From the NCBI GenBank assembly GCA_002367235.1, contig DFBC01000078.1:11021-17657 (forward strand): a stretch of DNA of 6,637 nt, given 5' to 3'. Below, piece by piece: positions 1 through 6,484 of the stretch. The notes beneath the pieces are model-generated. The model saw nothing but the letters and a program-made list of their open reading frames with translations, was not told the origin of the DNA and did no database searches. The stretch is from Cellvibrionales bacterium UBA3090 (GTDB lineage Bacteria > Pseudomonadota > Gammaproteobacteria > Pseudomonadales > Porticoccaceae). The stretch's first letter is position 1; each line of letters starts with the position of its first letter. A program made the translations under genes and the position numbers.

Positions 1-507
1 GTGACTAGTCAACTCATAGAGACAATTGCTGTTCATCGAGACAGCTTTGATGAAAATCCTGAGGGCTTTTTCCTGGCGCTAGACAACCTGTTGGTCGACG
101 TCATTGATTTCAATTGGATTGCCTACAAGGTTATGGGTTCCTATGGAAAGCAGGCTACGCCAGACCAGCGAGCGCGTTTTGCCGACACCTTCCGGTGCGA
201 GTTGATTGAAACATATGGTCGTGGCCTGGTTGCCTATGGGGAGCAGTCTATTGTTGTTTTGCCGCCAACAGAAGATCTTGACGGTCTGCGCAAAGTGACT
301 GTTGCACAAGAAATTCGTGGCGATGACGGTGTTTTTCCACTGTTCTATTCAATGGGTATGAACCGGGAAGGAAAGTGGAAGGTAACAAACGTCGTGATTA
401 ACGGTATTAATTTGGGTAAAACTTTCCGCAATCAGTTTCAACAGCGGGCCCAGAAATATGGCGGCAATATCGACCAGATTATCGAAAATTGGTCGTCCAA
501 TAGTTGA
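1..507 (+). CDS. mlaC: MlaC, periplasmic phospholipid-binding carrier (5' end missing)
   Basis: MlaC ferries phospholipids through the periplasm between the outer-membrane MlaA complex and the inner-membrane MlaFEDB transporter, keeping the outer membrane asymmetric. The visible 168 residues are the C-terminal part of the family. There is an ATPDQRARF segment at residues 52-60 of the fragment, then a β-rich region ending in WKVTNVVINGINL (126-138), the family's typical 'WKV-DV-v-GVS/INL' strand, and a closing helix rich in Gln. E. coli MlaC has about 211 residues including a signal peptide. Here no signal peptide is visible, so roughly 40 residues lie left of the window. The GTG at base 1 is therefore most likely an internal valine codon rather than the start. 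The gene stops at TGA 505-507, and ibaG follows after 24 bp. mlaD, mlaE and mlaF would be expected further left. The family call is firm; the exact start cannot be seen. Confidence 0.9.
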   Translation: MTSQLIETIAVHRDSFDENPEGFFLALDNLLVDVIDFNWIAYKVMGSYGKQATPDQRARFADTFRCELIETYGRGLVAYGEQSIVVLPPTEDLDGLRKVTVAQEIRGDDGVFPLFYSMGMNREGKWKVTNVVINGINLGKTFRNQFQQRAQKYGGNIDQIIENWSSNS

Positions 508-531
508 ATCCCCCAAACCTGAGACTGAAAC

Positions 532-762
532 ATGCATCCTGATGACGTAAAAAAACTTCTGCTTTCTGAGCTGGCGGGCTGTGACATATCCGTAGAGGGA
601 GATGGTCGCCATTTTGATATTGTGGTGGTTGGAGATGTTTTTGCCGGATTGCGCCCTGTTCAGCGTCAACAAAAAGTATACGCGGTGCTTCAGGATGAAA
701 TTTCCGCGGGCACTATCCACGCTGTCAATATGAAAACTCTTACGCCGGATGAAGCGCCTTAG
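532..762 (+). CDS. ibaG: BolA-family iron-sulfur/acid-stress protein IbaG
   Basis: This 76-residue protein is a BolA-like protein of the IbaG (YrbA) type. Such proteins are small cytoplasmic partners of monothiol glutaredoxins in [2Fe-2S] cluster handling; in E. coli ibaG is linked to acid stress. The sequence has GDGRHF at residues 23-28, with His27, and the hallmark IHAVNMKTLTP at 62-72, with the family's invariant His63. The start is well fixed: an in-frame TGA lies at 526-528, two codons before the ATG, and a weak GAG ribosome-binding site lies at 521-523. The C terminus ends at TPDEAP. It is about eight residues shorter than E. coli IbaG (84 residues as I recall it) and lacks the tryptophan that usually follows 'TP-E'. 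It sits between mlaC and murA as in many gammaproteobacteria, but without mlaB in front of it. Confidence 0.93.
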   Translation: MHPDDVKKLLLSELAGCDISVEGDGRHFDIVVVGDVFAGLRPVQRQQKVYAVLQDEISAGTIHAVNMKTLTPDEAP

Positions 763-841
763 TAGGCTTCATTCCATATTTTTTGGCGGCATGTCCTCGT
801 GCTGATTCGCAGAAACCTCTTGCTAGATAGAAGGTCCTCAA

Positions 842-2104
842 ATGGATAAGTTACTGATTTCTGGAGGAGGGCCACTCTCTGGAGAGATACGTATTTCCGG
901 CGCAAAAAATTCTGCCTTGCCTATTTTAGCAGCTACGTTGCTGGTGGATGGCCCGGTGATGGTTTCCAATGTGCCTCACTTGCACGATATCACCACAATG
1001 TTCGAGTTGCTGGGCTGTCTTGGGGTGACCGTCGTGTTGAATGAAAACATGCAGGTAGAGGTGGATGCCTCTACGCTTCATAGTCATGTCGCTCCCTATG
1101 ATTTAGTTAAGACCATGCGGGCCTCTATTTTGGTGTTGGGTCCAATGTTAGCCAGGTTCGGTGTTGCCAGCGTGTCTTTTCCCGGTGGCTGTGCTATTGG
1201 GAGCCGCCCGGTAGACTTGCATTTGCATGGTTTGAAAATGATGGGCGCTGAGATTGAGATTGAGGGCGGGTATATTAATGCTCGTAGTCAGGGGCGACTC
1301 AAGGGTGCTCATATCTTAATGGACACGGTTTCTGTTGGCGCTACGGAAAATCTGATGATGGCAGCCGCGTTGGCTGAAGGGCGAACAGTCATTGAGAATG
1401 CGGCCAGAGAACCTGAAATAGTGGACTTGGCCAATTGTCTTAATGCGCTGGGCGGCAAGGTGTCAGGGATTGGGTCGACGACTCTGGTTATTGATGGGGT
1501 GGAAAAACTTCACAGTGGTAGTTATCGGATCATGCCCGACCGAATAGAAACGGGTACCTACCTTGCGGCCGCAGCGGCTACGCGTGGTCGGGTCAAGTTG
1601 AAAGATACTGATCCAAAAATTCTTGAGGCAGTGCTTCTGAAGTTGGAGGAAGCTGGTGCCAAGATTGAGGTGGGTGAAAACTGGATTCTGTTGGATATGG
1701 AGGGCCGTCGTCCACGGGCTGTGAATTTTAAAACGGCGCCTTATCCGGCCTTTCCAACAGACATGCAGGCTCAATTAACGACAGTGAATGCGGTTGCAGA
1801 AGGTGTCGGTGCTATTACCGAAACCATTTTTGAAAATCGCTTAGTGCAAACCCATGAGTTGAATCGGATGGGGGCAAATATTACCTTGGAGGGTAATACT
1901 GCGATTGTTACCGGAGTGGAGCGGTTAAAAGCTGCGCCAGTCATGGCCTCAGATTTACGCGCGTCTGCCAGTCTGGTGATTGCAGGGTTGGTGGCCGAGG
2001 GTGATACCATCGTTGATCGCATCTATCACATTGATCGCGGTTACGAGTGTATAGAAGAGAAGTTTCAGCAGCTGGGCGCCAATATTCGCCGGATTCCTGG
2101 TTGA
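842..2104 (+). CDS. murA: UDP-N-acetylglucosamine 1-carboxyvinyltransferase MurA
   Basis: MurA transfers enolpyruvate from phosphoenolpyruvate to UDP-N-acetylglucosamine in the cytoplasm. This is the first committed step of peptidoglycan synthesis, and the enzyme is the target of fosfomycin. The protein has 420 residues, against 419 in E. coli, and all key residues are visible. Lys22-Asn23 lie in GAKNSALP. The catalytic Cys117 (Cys115 in E. coli) lies in FPGGCAIGSRP, so the fosfomycin-reactive cysteine is present and not replaced by Asp. Asp307 lies in FPTDMQAQ, and Arg399 in HIDRGYE near the C terminus. The two-lobed EPSP-synthase-like fold covers the whole length. The ATG is preceded by AAGG at 831-834, and an in-frame stop at 824-826 excludes a longer form. 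The 79-bp gap before it is the longest among the + strand genes, so an extra promoter there is possible, but I see no convincing one. Intact and unremarkable. Confidence 0.98.
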   Translation: MDKLLISGGGPLSGEIRISGAKNSALPILAATLLVDGPVMVSNVPHLHDITTMFELLGCLGVTVVLNENMQVEVDASTLHSHVAPYDLVKTMRASILVLGPMLARFGVASVSFPGGCAIGSRPVDLHLHGLKMMGAEIEIEGGYINARSQGRLKGAHILMDTVSVGATENLMMAAALAEGRTVIENAAREPEIVDLANCLNALGGKVSGIGSTTLVIDGVEKLHSGSYRIMPDRIETGTYLAAAAATRGRVKLKDTDPKILEAVLLKLEEAGAKIEVGENWILLDMEGRRPRAVNFKTAPYPAFPTDMQAQLTTVNAVAEGVGAITETIFENRLVQTHELNRMGANITLEGNTAIVTGVERLKAAPVMASDLRASASLVIAGLVAEGDTIVDRIYHIDRGYECIEEKFQQLGANIRRIPG

Positions 2105-2120
2105 GATATTAAGATGATCG

Positions 2121-2140
2121 GGCTAATAGGGTTTTTAGCC
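2121..2140 (+). other. small hairpin between murA and hisG
   Basis: A perfect 6-bp inverted repeat, GGCTAA (2121-2126) and TTAGCC (2135-2140), encloses an 8-base loop in the 58-bp gap between the murA stop and the hisG start. It is not followed by a T-tract, so it does not look like a factor-independent terminator. It could be an mRNA stability or processing element between the envelope and histidine genes, or chance. Confidence 0.25.
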
Positions 2141-2162
2141 AGATTGGGATATTGAGAGAATT

Positions 2163-2786
2163 ATGCAGATCACCATCGCGCTGACCAAAGGGCGTATTTT
2201 AAAGGAGACGCTGCCACTGTTGGCCCTTGCTGGAATTGAACCCGCAGAGGACATCAGTGCAAGTCGCAAGTTGTTGTTTGATACGAATCGTAGTGATGTG
2301 CGATTGCTGGTGTTGCGTGGCTCCGATGTGCCGACTTATGTTCAGTTTGGTGCGGCAGACCTCGGCGTGGCGGGCAAGGATACATTGCTCGAGCACGGCG
2401 GGGACGGGCTCTATGAGCCGTTGGATTTGGGTATTGCGGGCTGCCGCTTGATGACTGCGGGAGTTGTCGGTGTGGCGCCGAAAGAAGGCCGAATCCGGGT
2501 GGCCACTAAATATGTCAATATTGCCCGGCTTTTTTATGCTGAGCAGGGGCGCCAAGTAGATATTATTAAGCTCTATGGTGCGATGGAGTTGGCGCCCATC
2601 ATGTCTCTGGCCGATGAGATCGTGGATATTGTGGACACCGGTAATACTCTCAAGGCTAATGGGCTTGAAGCGAGGGATGTTATTGCTGAGGTCAGTTCGC
2701 GCCTTATCGTGAATAAGGCTTCAATGAAGATGAAGCATCAGGCTATTCAGCAGATTGTCGATGATCTGAGTAAGGCGGTAGGTTGA
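2163..2786 (+). CDS. hisG: ATP phosphoribosyltransferase catalytic subunit HisG (short, HisZ-dependent form)
   Basis: HisG joins ATP and PRPP to give phosphoribosyl-ATP, the first and feedback-controlled step of histidine synthesis. The 207-residue protein opens with ITIALTKGRI and carries the PRPP-binding signature EIVDIVDTGNTL followed by KANGL near residue 165. The long form of the enzyme has about 300 residues and ends in an ACT-like histidine-binding domain; that domain is absent here. The length is normal for the short form (HisG-S), which works as a hetero-octamer with the HisRS-like regulatory subunit HisZ, so this is not a truncation. No hisZ lies in the window. A GAGAG ribosome-binding site lies at 2154-2158 just before the ATG, and an in-frame TAG at 2136-2138 limits any extension. 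The gene is followed almost without gap by hisD. Confidence 0.96.
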   Translation: MQITIALTKGRILKETLPLLALAGIEPAEDISASRKLLFDTNRSDVRLLVLRGSDVPTYVQFGAADLGVAGKDTLLEHGGDGLYEPLDLGIAGCRLMTAGVVGVAPKEGRIRVATKYVNIARLFYAEQGRQVDIIKLYGAMELAPIMSLADEIVDIVDTGNTLKANGLEARDVIAEVSSRLIVNKASMKMKHQAIQQIVDDLSKAVG

Positions 2787-2791
2787 AAGCT

Positions 2792-4105
2792 ATGTCTGAT
2801 CCGTCCATTGAAATAAAGCAGCTATCCTATTCGGATCCCGGTTTTGAAGCTCAGCTGGAACAGTTGTTGGCTTGGGATAATGTTTCTGTCGGTAGTGTGG
2901 GGCAGGTCGTTGACGACGTTCTAAAGGATGTTCGCCTCAGAGGTGATCAGGCGTTATTGGATTACACCAACCGGTTTGATCGGCGCAAGGTTGATTCTGT
3001 CGTCGATTTACAGGTGTCTCAACAGGCGCTTCAGGAGGCGTTAGAGGGTATCGGGAGCGAAGAGAGGCAAGCATTGGAGTTGGCTGCCGATCGAATTCGT
3101 CAGTACCACCAGCATCAGAAGCAAGATTCATGGCATTACCGGGAAGCCGATGGCACGCTACTTGGCCAAAAAATCACACCGCTGGATCGAGTGGGTATCT
3201 ATGTGCCGGGTGGAAAGGCGAGTTATCCGTCGTCTGTTTTGATGAATGCGATACCGGCAAAGGTGGCCGGTGTTAGTGAGATCGTGATGGTCGTTCCCGC
3301 GCCGGGAGGCGATTTGAATCCATTGGTTTTGGCAGCGGCAGCAATTGCGGAGGTTAGTCAGGTTTTTACTGTGGGAGGTGCTCAGGCAATAGGGGCGCTG
3401 GCCTACGGGACGGAAACGGTTCCCCGTGTAGATAAGATTGTCGGCCCCGGTAATATCTACGTAGCTACTGCAAAAAAAGCGGTATTTGGTACTGTTGGGC
3501 TGGATATGGTGGCGGGGCCATCTGAGATTTTGGTGGTTTGTGACGGGGAAACGGATCCTGACTGGATTGCTATGGATCTGTTTTCCCAGGCAGAGCATGA
3601 TGAGGATGCCCAGTCAATTTTGATCAGCCCGGATATTGAGTTTCTGGCGCGGGTGAAAGCCAGTATGGAGCGGTTGCTTCCCTCCATGGAGCGGGCTGAC
3701 ATTATTAGGGCTGCTCTGGAAAATAGAAGTGCTCTCATTGGTGTGTCGGATATGACTGAGGCGGTAAGTGTAATCAATAGGGCTGCGCCGGAGCACTTGG
3801 AGTTGTCTGTGGCAGATCCAGAAGCGCTACTGCCTCAAATTCGCCATGCTGGGGCCATTTTTATGGGGCGTTATACCGCGGAGGCGCTGGGAGATTACTG
3901 TGCCGGGCCTAATCATGTGCTGCCGACTTCTGCTACGGCGCGGTTTTCTTCGCCGCTCGGCGTCTATGATTTTCAGAAGCGCACATCGTTGATTATGTGT
4001 TCCGCTGACGGGGCATCAACTCTGGGTAGGACAGCGTCTGTTTTAGCTCGCGGTGAAACGTTAACCGCGCACGCCCGTTCGGCCGAATACCGAATCAAAG
4101 ACTAA
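2792..4105 (+). CDS. hisD: histidinol dehydrogenase HisD
   Basis: HisD carries out the last two steps of histidine synthesis, the NAD-dependent oxidation of L-histidinol to histidinal and then to histidine, in a zinc-dependent homodimer. With the ATG at 2792 the protein has 437 residues, close to E. coli HisD (434). The zinc ligands can be matched to Gln266 and His269 (SQAEHDEDAQ), Asp368 (GDYCAGPNH) and His427 (LTAHARSAEYR). The catalytic Glu334-His335 pair is in APEHLEL. The family signature starting VGPGNIYVATAKK begins near residue 217. A TTG at 2783 would add three residues (MKA) and overlap the end of hisG. I prefer the ATG because TTG is a rare start and TAGG at 2779-2782 can serve the ATG. 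Both starts give tight coupling to hisG, with a 5-bp gap or a short overlap. Function is secure; the start is slightly uncertain. Confidence 0.95.
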   Translation: MSDPSIEIKQLSYSDPGFEAQLEQLLAWDNVSVGSVGQVVDDVLKDVRLRGDQALLDYTNRFDRRKVDSVVDLQVSQQALQEALEGIGSEERQALELAADRIRQYHQHQKQDSWHYREADGTLLGQKITPLDRVGIYVPGGKASYPSSVLMNAIPAKVAGVSEIVMVVPAPGGDLNPLVLAAAAIAEVSQVFTVGGAQAIGALAYGTETVPRVDKIVGPGNIYVATAKKAVFGTVGLDMVAGPSEILVVCDGETDPDWIAMDLFSQAEHDEDAQSILISPDIEFLARVKASMERLLPSMERADIIRAALENRSALIGVSDMTEAVSVINRAAPEHLELSVADPEALLPQIRHAGAIFMGRYTAEALGDYCAGPNHVLPTSATARFSSPLGVYDFQKRTSLIMCSADGASTLGRTASVLARGETLTAHARSAEYRIKD

Positions 4106-4122
4106 CTGGTAGTATTTATATT

Positions 4123-5193
4123 ATGTCCGGTAATAAGTTCTGGAGTGATATTGTTAGCGAACTCGATCCCTATGTTCCGGGGGAGCAGCCCCAGTTGCCG
4201 GATCTGGTTAAACTCAACACCAACGAAAATCCCTACGGGCCATCCCCCAAAGTGCTTGATGCTATCTCGGCTGAGTTGGGTGATGGCTTGCGTCTCTATC
4301 CCGACCCTAATGCAGACGATTTAAAACAAGCTATATCGGATTACTACGATGTGGGTCGTGATTGGGTGTTTGTGGGTAATGGTTCCGATGAAGTGTTGGC
4401 GCATATTTTTCAGGCATTGATGAAGCATGAGCAACCAATTCTGTTCCCGGATATTACCTATAGCTTTTATCCCGTGTACTGTGGTCTTTACTCTGTCGCT
4501 TATGAGCTTGTACCACTGACCGAAGATTTGGCCATACAGGTTCTTGATTATAAAAGGCCTAATGGGGGAATTATTTTCCCAAACCCCAATGCACCGACTG
4601 GCAGGCTTCTGTCGTTGGCGGAGATAGAGTCATTGTTGCTGTGTAATCAGCAATCAGTTGTGGTGGTTGATGAGGCCTACATTGATTTTGGTGGTGACAG
4701 CGCTGTTGCGTTGGTGGATCGCTTTCCCAATTTATTGGTCACGCAGACGCTATCCAAATCTCGATCTCTTGCTGGGTTGAGAGTCGGTTTTGCCATTGGT
4801 AGTCCGTCGTTGATTGAGGCGTTGGAACGGGTTAAAAATAGCTTTAACTCCTATCCGCTCGATAAGCTTGCGATCGTCGGTGGTGTCGCTGCAATTGGCG
4901 ATGACGAGTATTTTCAACAGACCCGTCAGACAGTAATCGATAGTCGAGAGCAGTTGGGGGAGGGTTTGCGAAGCCTGGGGTTTTATGTGTTGCCATCGGC
5001 GGCAAATTTTGTGTTTGTTTCTCATCCGGATTTTGATGCGGCAGAATTGTCCGCGGGTCTTCGTGAGCAGGGCGTTATCGTTCGTCACTTTAAGCAGAGT
5101 AGGATTGATCAATATTTGCGTATTACTATTGGCTGTCCCGACCAAAATGCGCGATTGTTGGATGTATTGGCTTCATTGCTCGATCAGAAATGA
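4123..5193 (+). CDS. hisC: histidinol-phosphate aminotransferase HisC
   Basis: HisC is a pyridoxal-phosphate enzyme that converts imidazole-acetol phosphate and glutamate to L-histidinol phosphate and 2-oxoglutarate, just before the HisB phosphatase and HisD steps. The 356-residue protein is full length for a fold-type I aminotransferase of the HisC family. It has LNTNENPYGPS near the N terminus (residues 31-41) and FPNPNAPTG with the cofactor-contacting Asn156. Asp183 and Tyr186 lie in VVDEAYIDF. The Schiff-base Lys212 is in TLSKSRSLAGLRVG with the phosphate-binding Arg220, and the substrate-carboxylate Arg333 is in YLRITIG. The ATG lies 17 bp after hisD with only a weak GGTAG ribosome-binding site at 4108-4112, which suggests translation coupled to hisD. 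It is the last + strand gene; the next gene converges on it. Related aminotransferases such as Cobalamin-pathway CobD look similar, but the his context settles the call. Confidence 0.96.
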   Translation: MSGNKFWSDIVSELDPYVPGEQPQLPDLVKLNTNENPYGPSPKVLDAISAELGDGLRLYPDPNADDLKQAISDYYDVGRDWVFVGNGSDEVLAHIFQALMKHEQPILFPDITYSFYPVYCGLYSVAYELVPLTEDLAIQVLDYKRPNGGIIFPNPNAPTGRLLSLAEIESLLLCNQQSVVVVDEAYIDFGGDSAVALVDRFPNLLVTQTLSKSRSLAGLRVGFAIGSPSLIEALERVKNSFNSYPLDKLAIVGGVAAIGDDEYFQQTRQTVIDSREQLGEGLRSLGFYVLPSAANFVFVSHPDFDAAELSAGLREQGVIVRHFKQSRIDQYLRITIGCPDQNARLLDVLASLLDQK

Positions 5194-5221
5194 GAGGTAT
5201 CTCGGGGCTAGTTGTTTCTGA
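5184..5221. terminator. possible bidirectional terminator between hisC and algW
   Basis: The convergent junction holds a 7-bp inverted repeat, TCAGAAA (5184-5190) and TTTCTGA (5215-5221). Inside it is a smaller hairpin, GAGA (5192-5195) and TCTC (5200-5203) around a GGTA loop. Being symmetric, it could act on both strands. The outer stem is AT-rich, the inner one has four pairs, and neither strand has a clear U-run. It is therefore a weak candidate, supported mostly by its position between two stop codons. Confidence 0.3.
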
Positions 5222-5222
5222 C

Positions 5223-6371
5223 TTATTCAACCGTTGGGCGAGTGCCGGCAACGGCCATCATGGTGCTGCTTTCTCCGCCCCGTAATATATCAAGTTTCAC
5301 CGAGTCTCCCGGTGACAGGTCGGCAATCATATTCATACTCCGTTCGGTATCAATCACCCAGTAGTCATTAATGCGAGTAATAATATCGCCTGATTGTAGG
5401 CCTGCTAAGTGGGCGGGGCTGCCACGATAGATGCTAGTGATGACCAGGCCGGAGGGTGGGTCGAGATCGAGTAGTGCTGCGGCTTGCCTTGTTAGGGGTC
5501 GGGCTTCTACACCCAGCCAGCCTCGAATGACTCGTCCATGCTTAATGATATCTTCTAATACTTTGATGGCTGTGTTGCCCGGGATGGCGAAGCCGATGCC
5601 GACCGACGAGCCTGTTCGATCCAGGATGGCGGAGTTGATGCCAAGTAGATTGCCGTAGGCGTCAACCAGTGCACCACCTGAGTTGCCGGGATTGATGGCG
5701 GCGTCTGTCTGAATAAAGTTTTCAAACGTATTGAGTCCCAAGCCATTTCGCCCCGTTGCGCTGACGATCCCCTGTGATACCGATTGCCCCACGCCAAATG
5801 GATTGCCGATGGCAAGAACTACATCACCTACGCTGACCTGATTGGGGTCGCCGATGCTAATGGGGGTAAGTTGATCTAGGTCTGCTTTTAGAACGGCTAA
5901 GTCTGTTTCTGGGTCTCTGCCGACCACTTGAACCATGGCTTCTCTGCCATCCTGTAGCTGGATCACAATTTGGTCTGCCCCTTCAACTACATGGTTGTTG
6001 GTGAGGACGTAACCATCTGTCGTGATAATTACGCCGGATCCTAGTGAGGATTGCATCCTTTGTTGTTGCGGAAGGTTGCTGCTATTGAAAAAGCGCTGAA
6101 AAAAGGGGTCGTCCAGAAGGGGGTGGCGTGATTGTACGAGCTTTTTCTGGGTGTAGATGTTGACAACTGCCGGGGATGCTCTGCGTACTGCGGCGGCATA
6201 TGATGCGGGGCCAGACCACTCAGTGTGCGCTTCTGGTGATAGGTCTGCGGTTTCCATGACGCTTTTATGGTTAAGTGCTTCAGGGAAAAGCAGCAATATG
6301 ACGGCTGCGGCTAGTAATCCGGCAATAGCTGGCCAGCTTATGTAGCGTAATGTCTGGTAAAAAGTGGCCAC
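5223..6371 (-). CDS. algW: membrane-anchored AlgW/DegS-type PDZ serine protease
   Basis: This HtrA-family protease most likely performs regulated intramembrane-cascade signalling. Family members DegS and AlgW sense mis-assembled outer-membrane proteins through their PDZ domain and cut the periplasmic part of the anti-sigma factor (RseA/MucA), releasing σE/AlgU. The 382-residue protein has one N-terminal membrane anchor (about residues 12-30), a linker, a trypsin-like domain (about 60-275) and a single PDZ domain (about 282-375). The triad is His127 (TNNHVV), Asp157 (TDLAVL) and Ser231 (NPGNSGGAL). A single PDZ domain and an uncleaved-looking anchor fit DegS/AlgW rather than DegP/DegQ, which have two PDZ domains and a cleaved signal peptide. 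The start is GTG, supported by a strong AAGGAG six bases upstream. Position beside hisC matches Pseudomonas algW. The choice of symbol over degS is from context; the substrate is inferred, and no sigma or anti-sigma gene is in the window. Confidence 0.93.
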   Translation of the reverse strand: MATFYQTLRYISWPAIAGLLAAAVILLLFPEALNHKSVMETADLSPEAHTEWSGPASYAAAVRRASPAVVNIYTQKKLVQSRHPLLDDPFFQRFFNSSNLPQQQRMQSSLGSGVIITTDGYVLTNNHVVEGADQIVIQLQDGREAMVQVVGRDPETDLAVLKADLDQLTPISIGDPNQVSVGDVVLAIGNPFGVGQSVSQGIVSATGRNGLGLNTFENFIQTDAAINPGNSGGALVDAYGNLLGINSAILDRTGSSVGIGFAIPGNTAIKVLEDIIKHGRVIRGWLGVEARPLTRQAAALLDLDPPSGLVITSIYRGSPAHLAGLQSGDIITRINDYWVIDTERSMNMIADLSPGDSVKLDILRGGESSTMMAVAGTRPTVE

Positions 6372-6399
6372 TGCCAGCTCCTTTCGTCCAACTGGCAGT
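6370..6399 (-). promoter_or_regulatory. inverted repeat bracketing the algW ribosome-binding site
   Basis: A perfect 8-bp inverted repeat, ACTGCCAG (6370-6377) and CTGGCAGT (6392-6399), encloses 14 bases. Read as algW mRNA, the ribosome-binding site lies in the loop, and the 3' arm covers the spacer and the first two bases of the GTG start codon. It could be an RNA hairpin limiting initiation, or a DNA operator overlapping the transcription start. The repeat itself is read directly from the sequence; any regulatory role is inference. Confidence 0.45.
6378..6383 (-). promoter_or_regulatory. strong ribosome-binding site of algW, deciding a GTG start
   Basis: On the - strand AAGGAG stands six bases before the GTG at 6371-6369. 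No ATG occurs in frame until residue 39, which lies past the membrane anchor. The site therefore fixes the GTG as the start. Confidence 0.85.
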
Positions 6400-6400
6400 T

Positions 6401-6409
6401 ATTATGGCA
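6401..6409 (-). promoter_or_regulatory. candidate extended -10 promoter element for algW
   Basis: On the - strand TGCCATAAT matches an extended -10 (TGn followed by a hexamer one base from TATAAT). Seventeen bases further upstream there is only a poor -35 (CTCAAC), which extended -10 promoters tolerate. Transcription would begin near 6393-6395, inside the inverted repeat, giving a leader of about 23 bases. It is a pattern match only. A second weaker candidate is TATAAC about 44 bases further upstream on the - strand. Confidence 0.35.
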
Positions 6410-6484
6410 CAAATGTGTAGTGGGTTGAGGGTGTGCGTATCTGCAGTTATAAAGCGTTAGTAAGTTAACAATGATGAGCGGTTT

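Noticed and set aside
1..3. GTG at the first base as the start of mlaC
   Set aside because: The protein from this codon lacks a signal peptide, which the periplasmic MlaC family needs, and it is about 40 residues short. The codon is most likely internal and the gene is cut by the window edge.
349..720. Minus-strand frame of 123 codons across the mlaC/ibaG junction
   Set aside because: It lies antisense to two well-recognised genes, resembles no family I know and has no supporting start signal; it is a shadow frame.
751..784. GAAGC/GCTTC hairpin at the ibaG end followed by a run of six T as a terminator
   Set aside because: The stem has only five pairs and overlaps the last ibaG codons, and the T-run begins eight bases after the stem. 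It would isolate murA from a cluster that is usually co-transcribed. Too weak to call.
763..841. Dedicated murA promoter in the 79-bp gap
   Set aside because: TTGGCG at 783-788 has no -10 at a suitable distance. TGCTAGATA at 821-829 would start transcription on top of the ribosome-binding site.
3158..3598. Minus-strand frame of 146 codons inside hisD
   Set aside because: It is entirely antisense to a conserved hisD region, and its composition is rich in Arg, His, Asn and Cys as expected of a complement-strand artefact.
5555..5815. Second minus-strand frame within algW, as a possible overlapping gene or frameshift
   Set aside because: The algW frame is continuous with all three catalytic residues and a full PDZ domain. 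The alternative frame has low-complexity, family-less sequence.
6372..6484. Small RNA or extra small gene in the gap between the zapG-like frame and algW
   Set aside because: The 113 bp hold only the algW leader signals described. I saw no start codon with a ribosome-binding site and no hairpin followed by a T-run.
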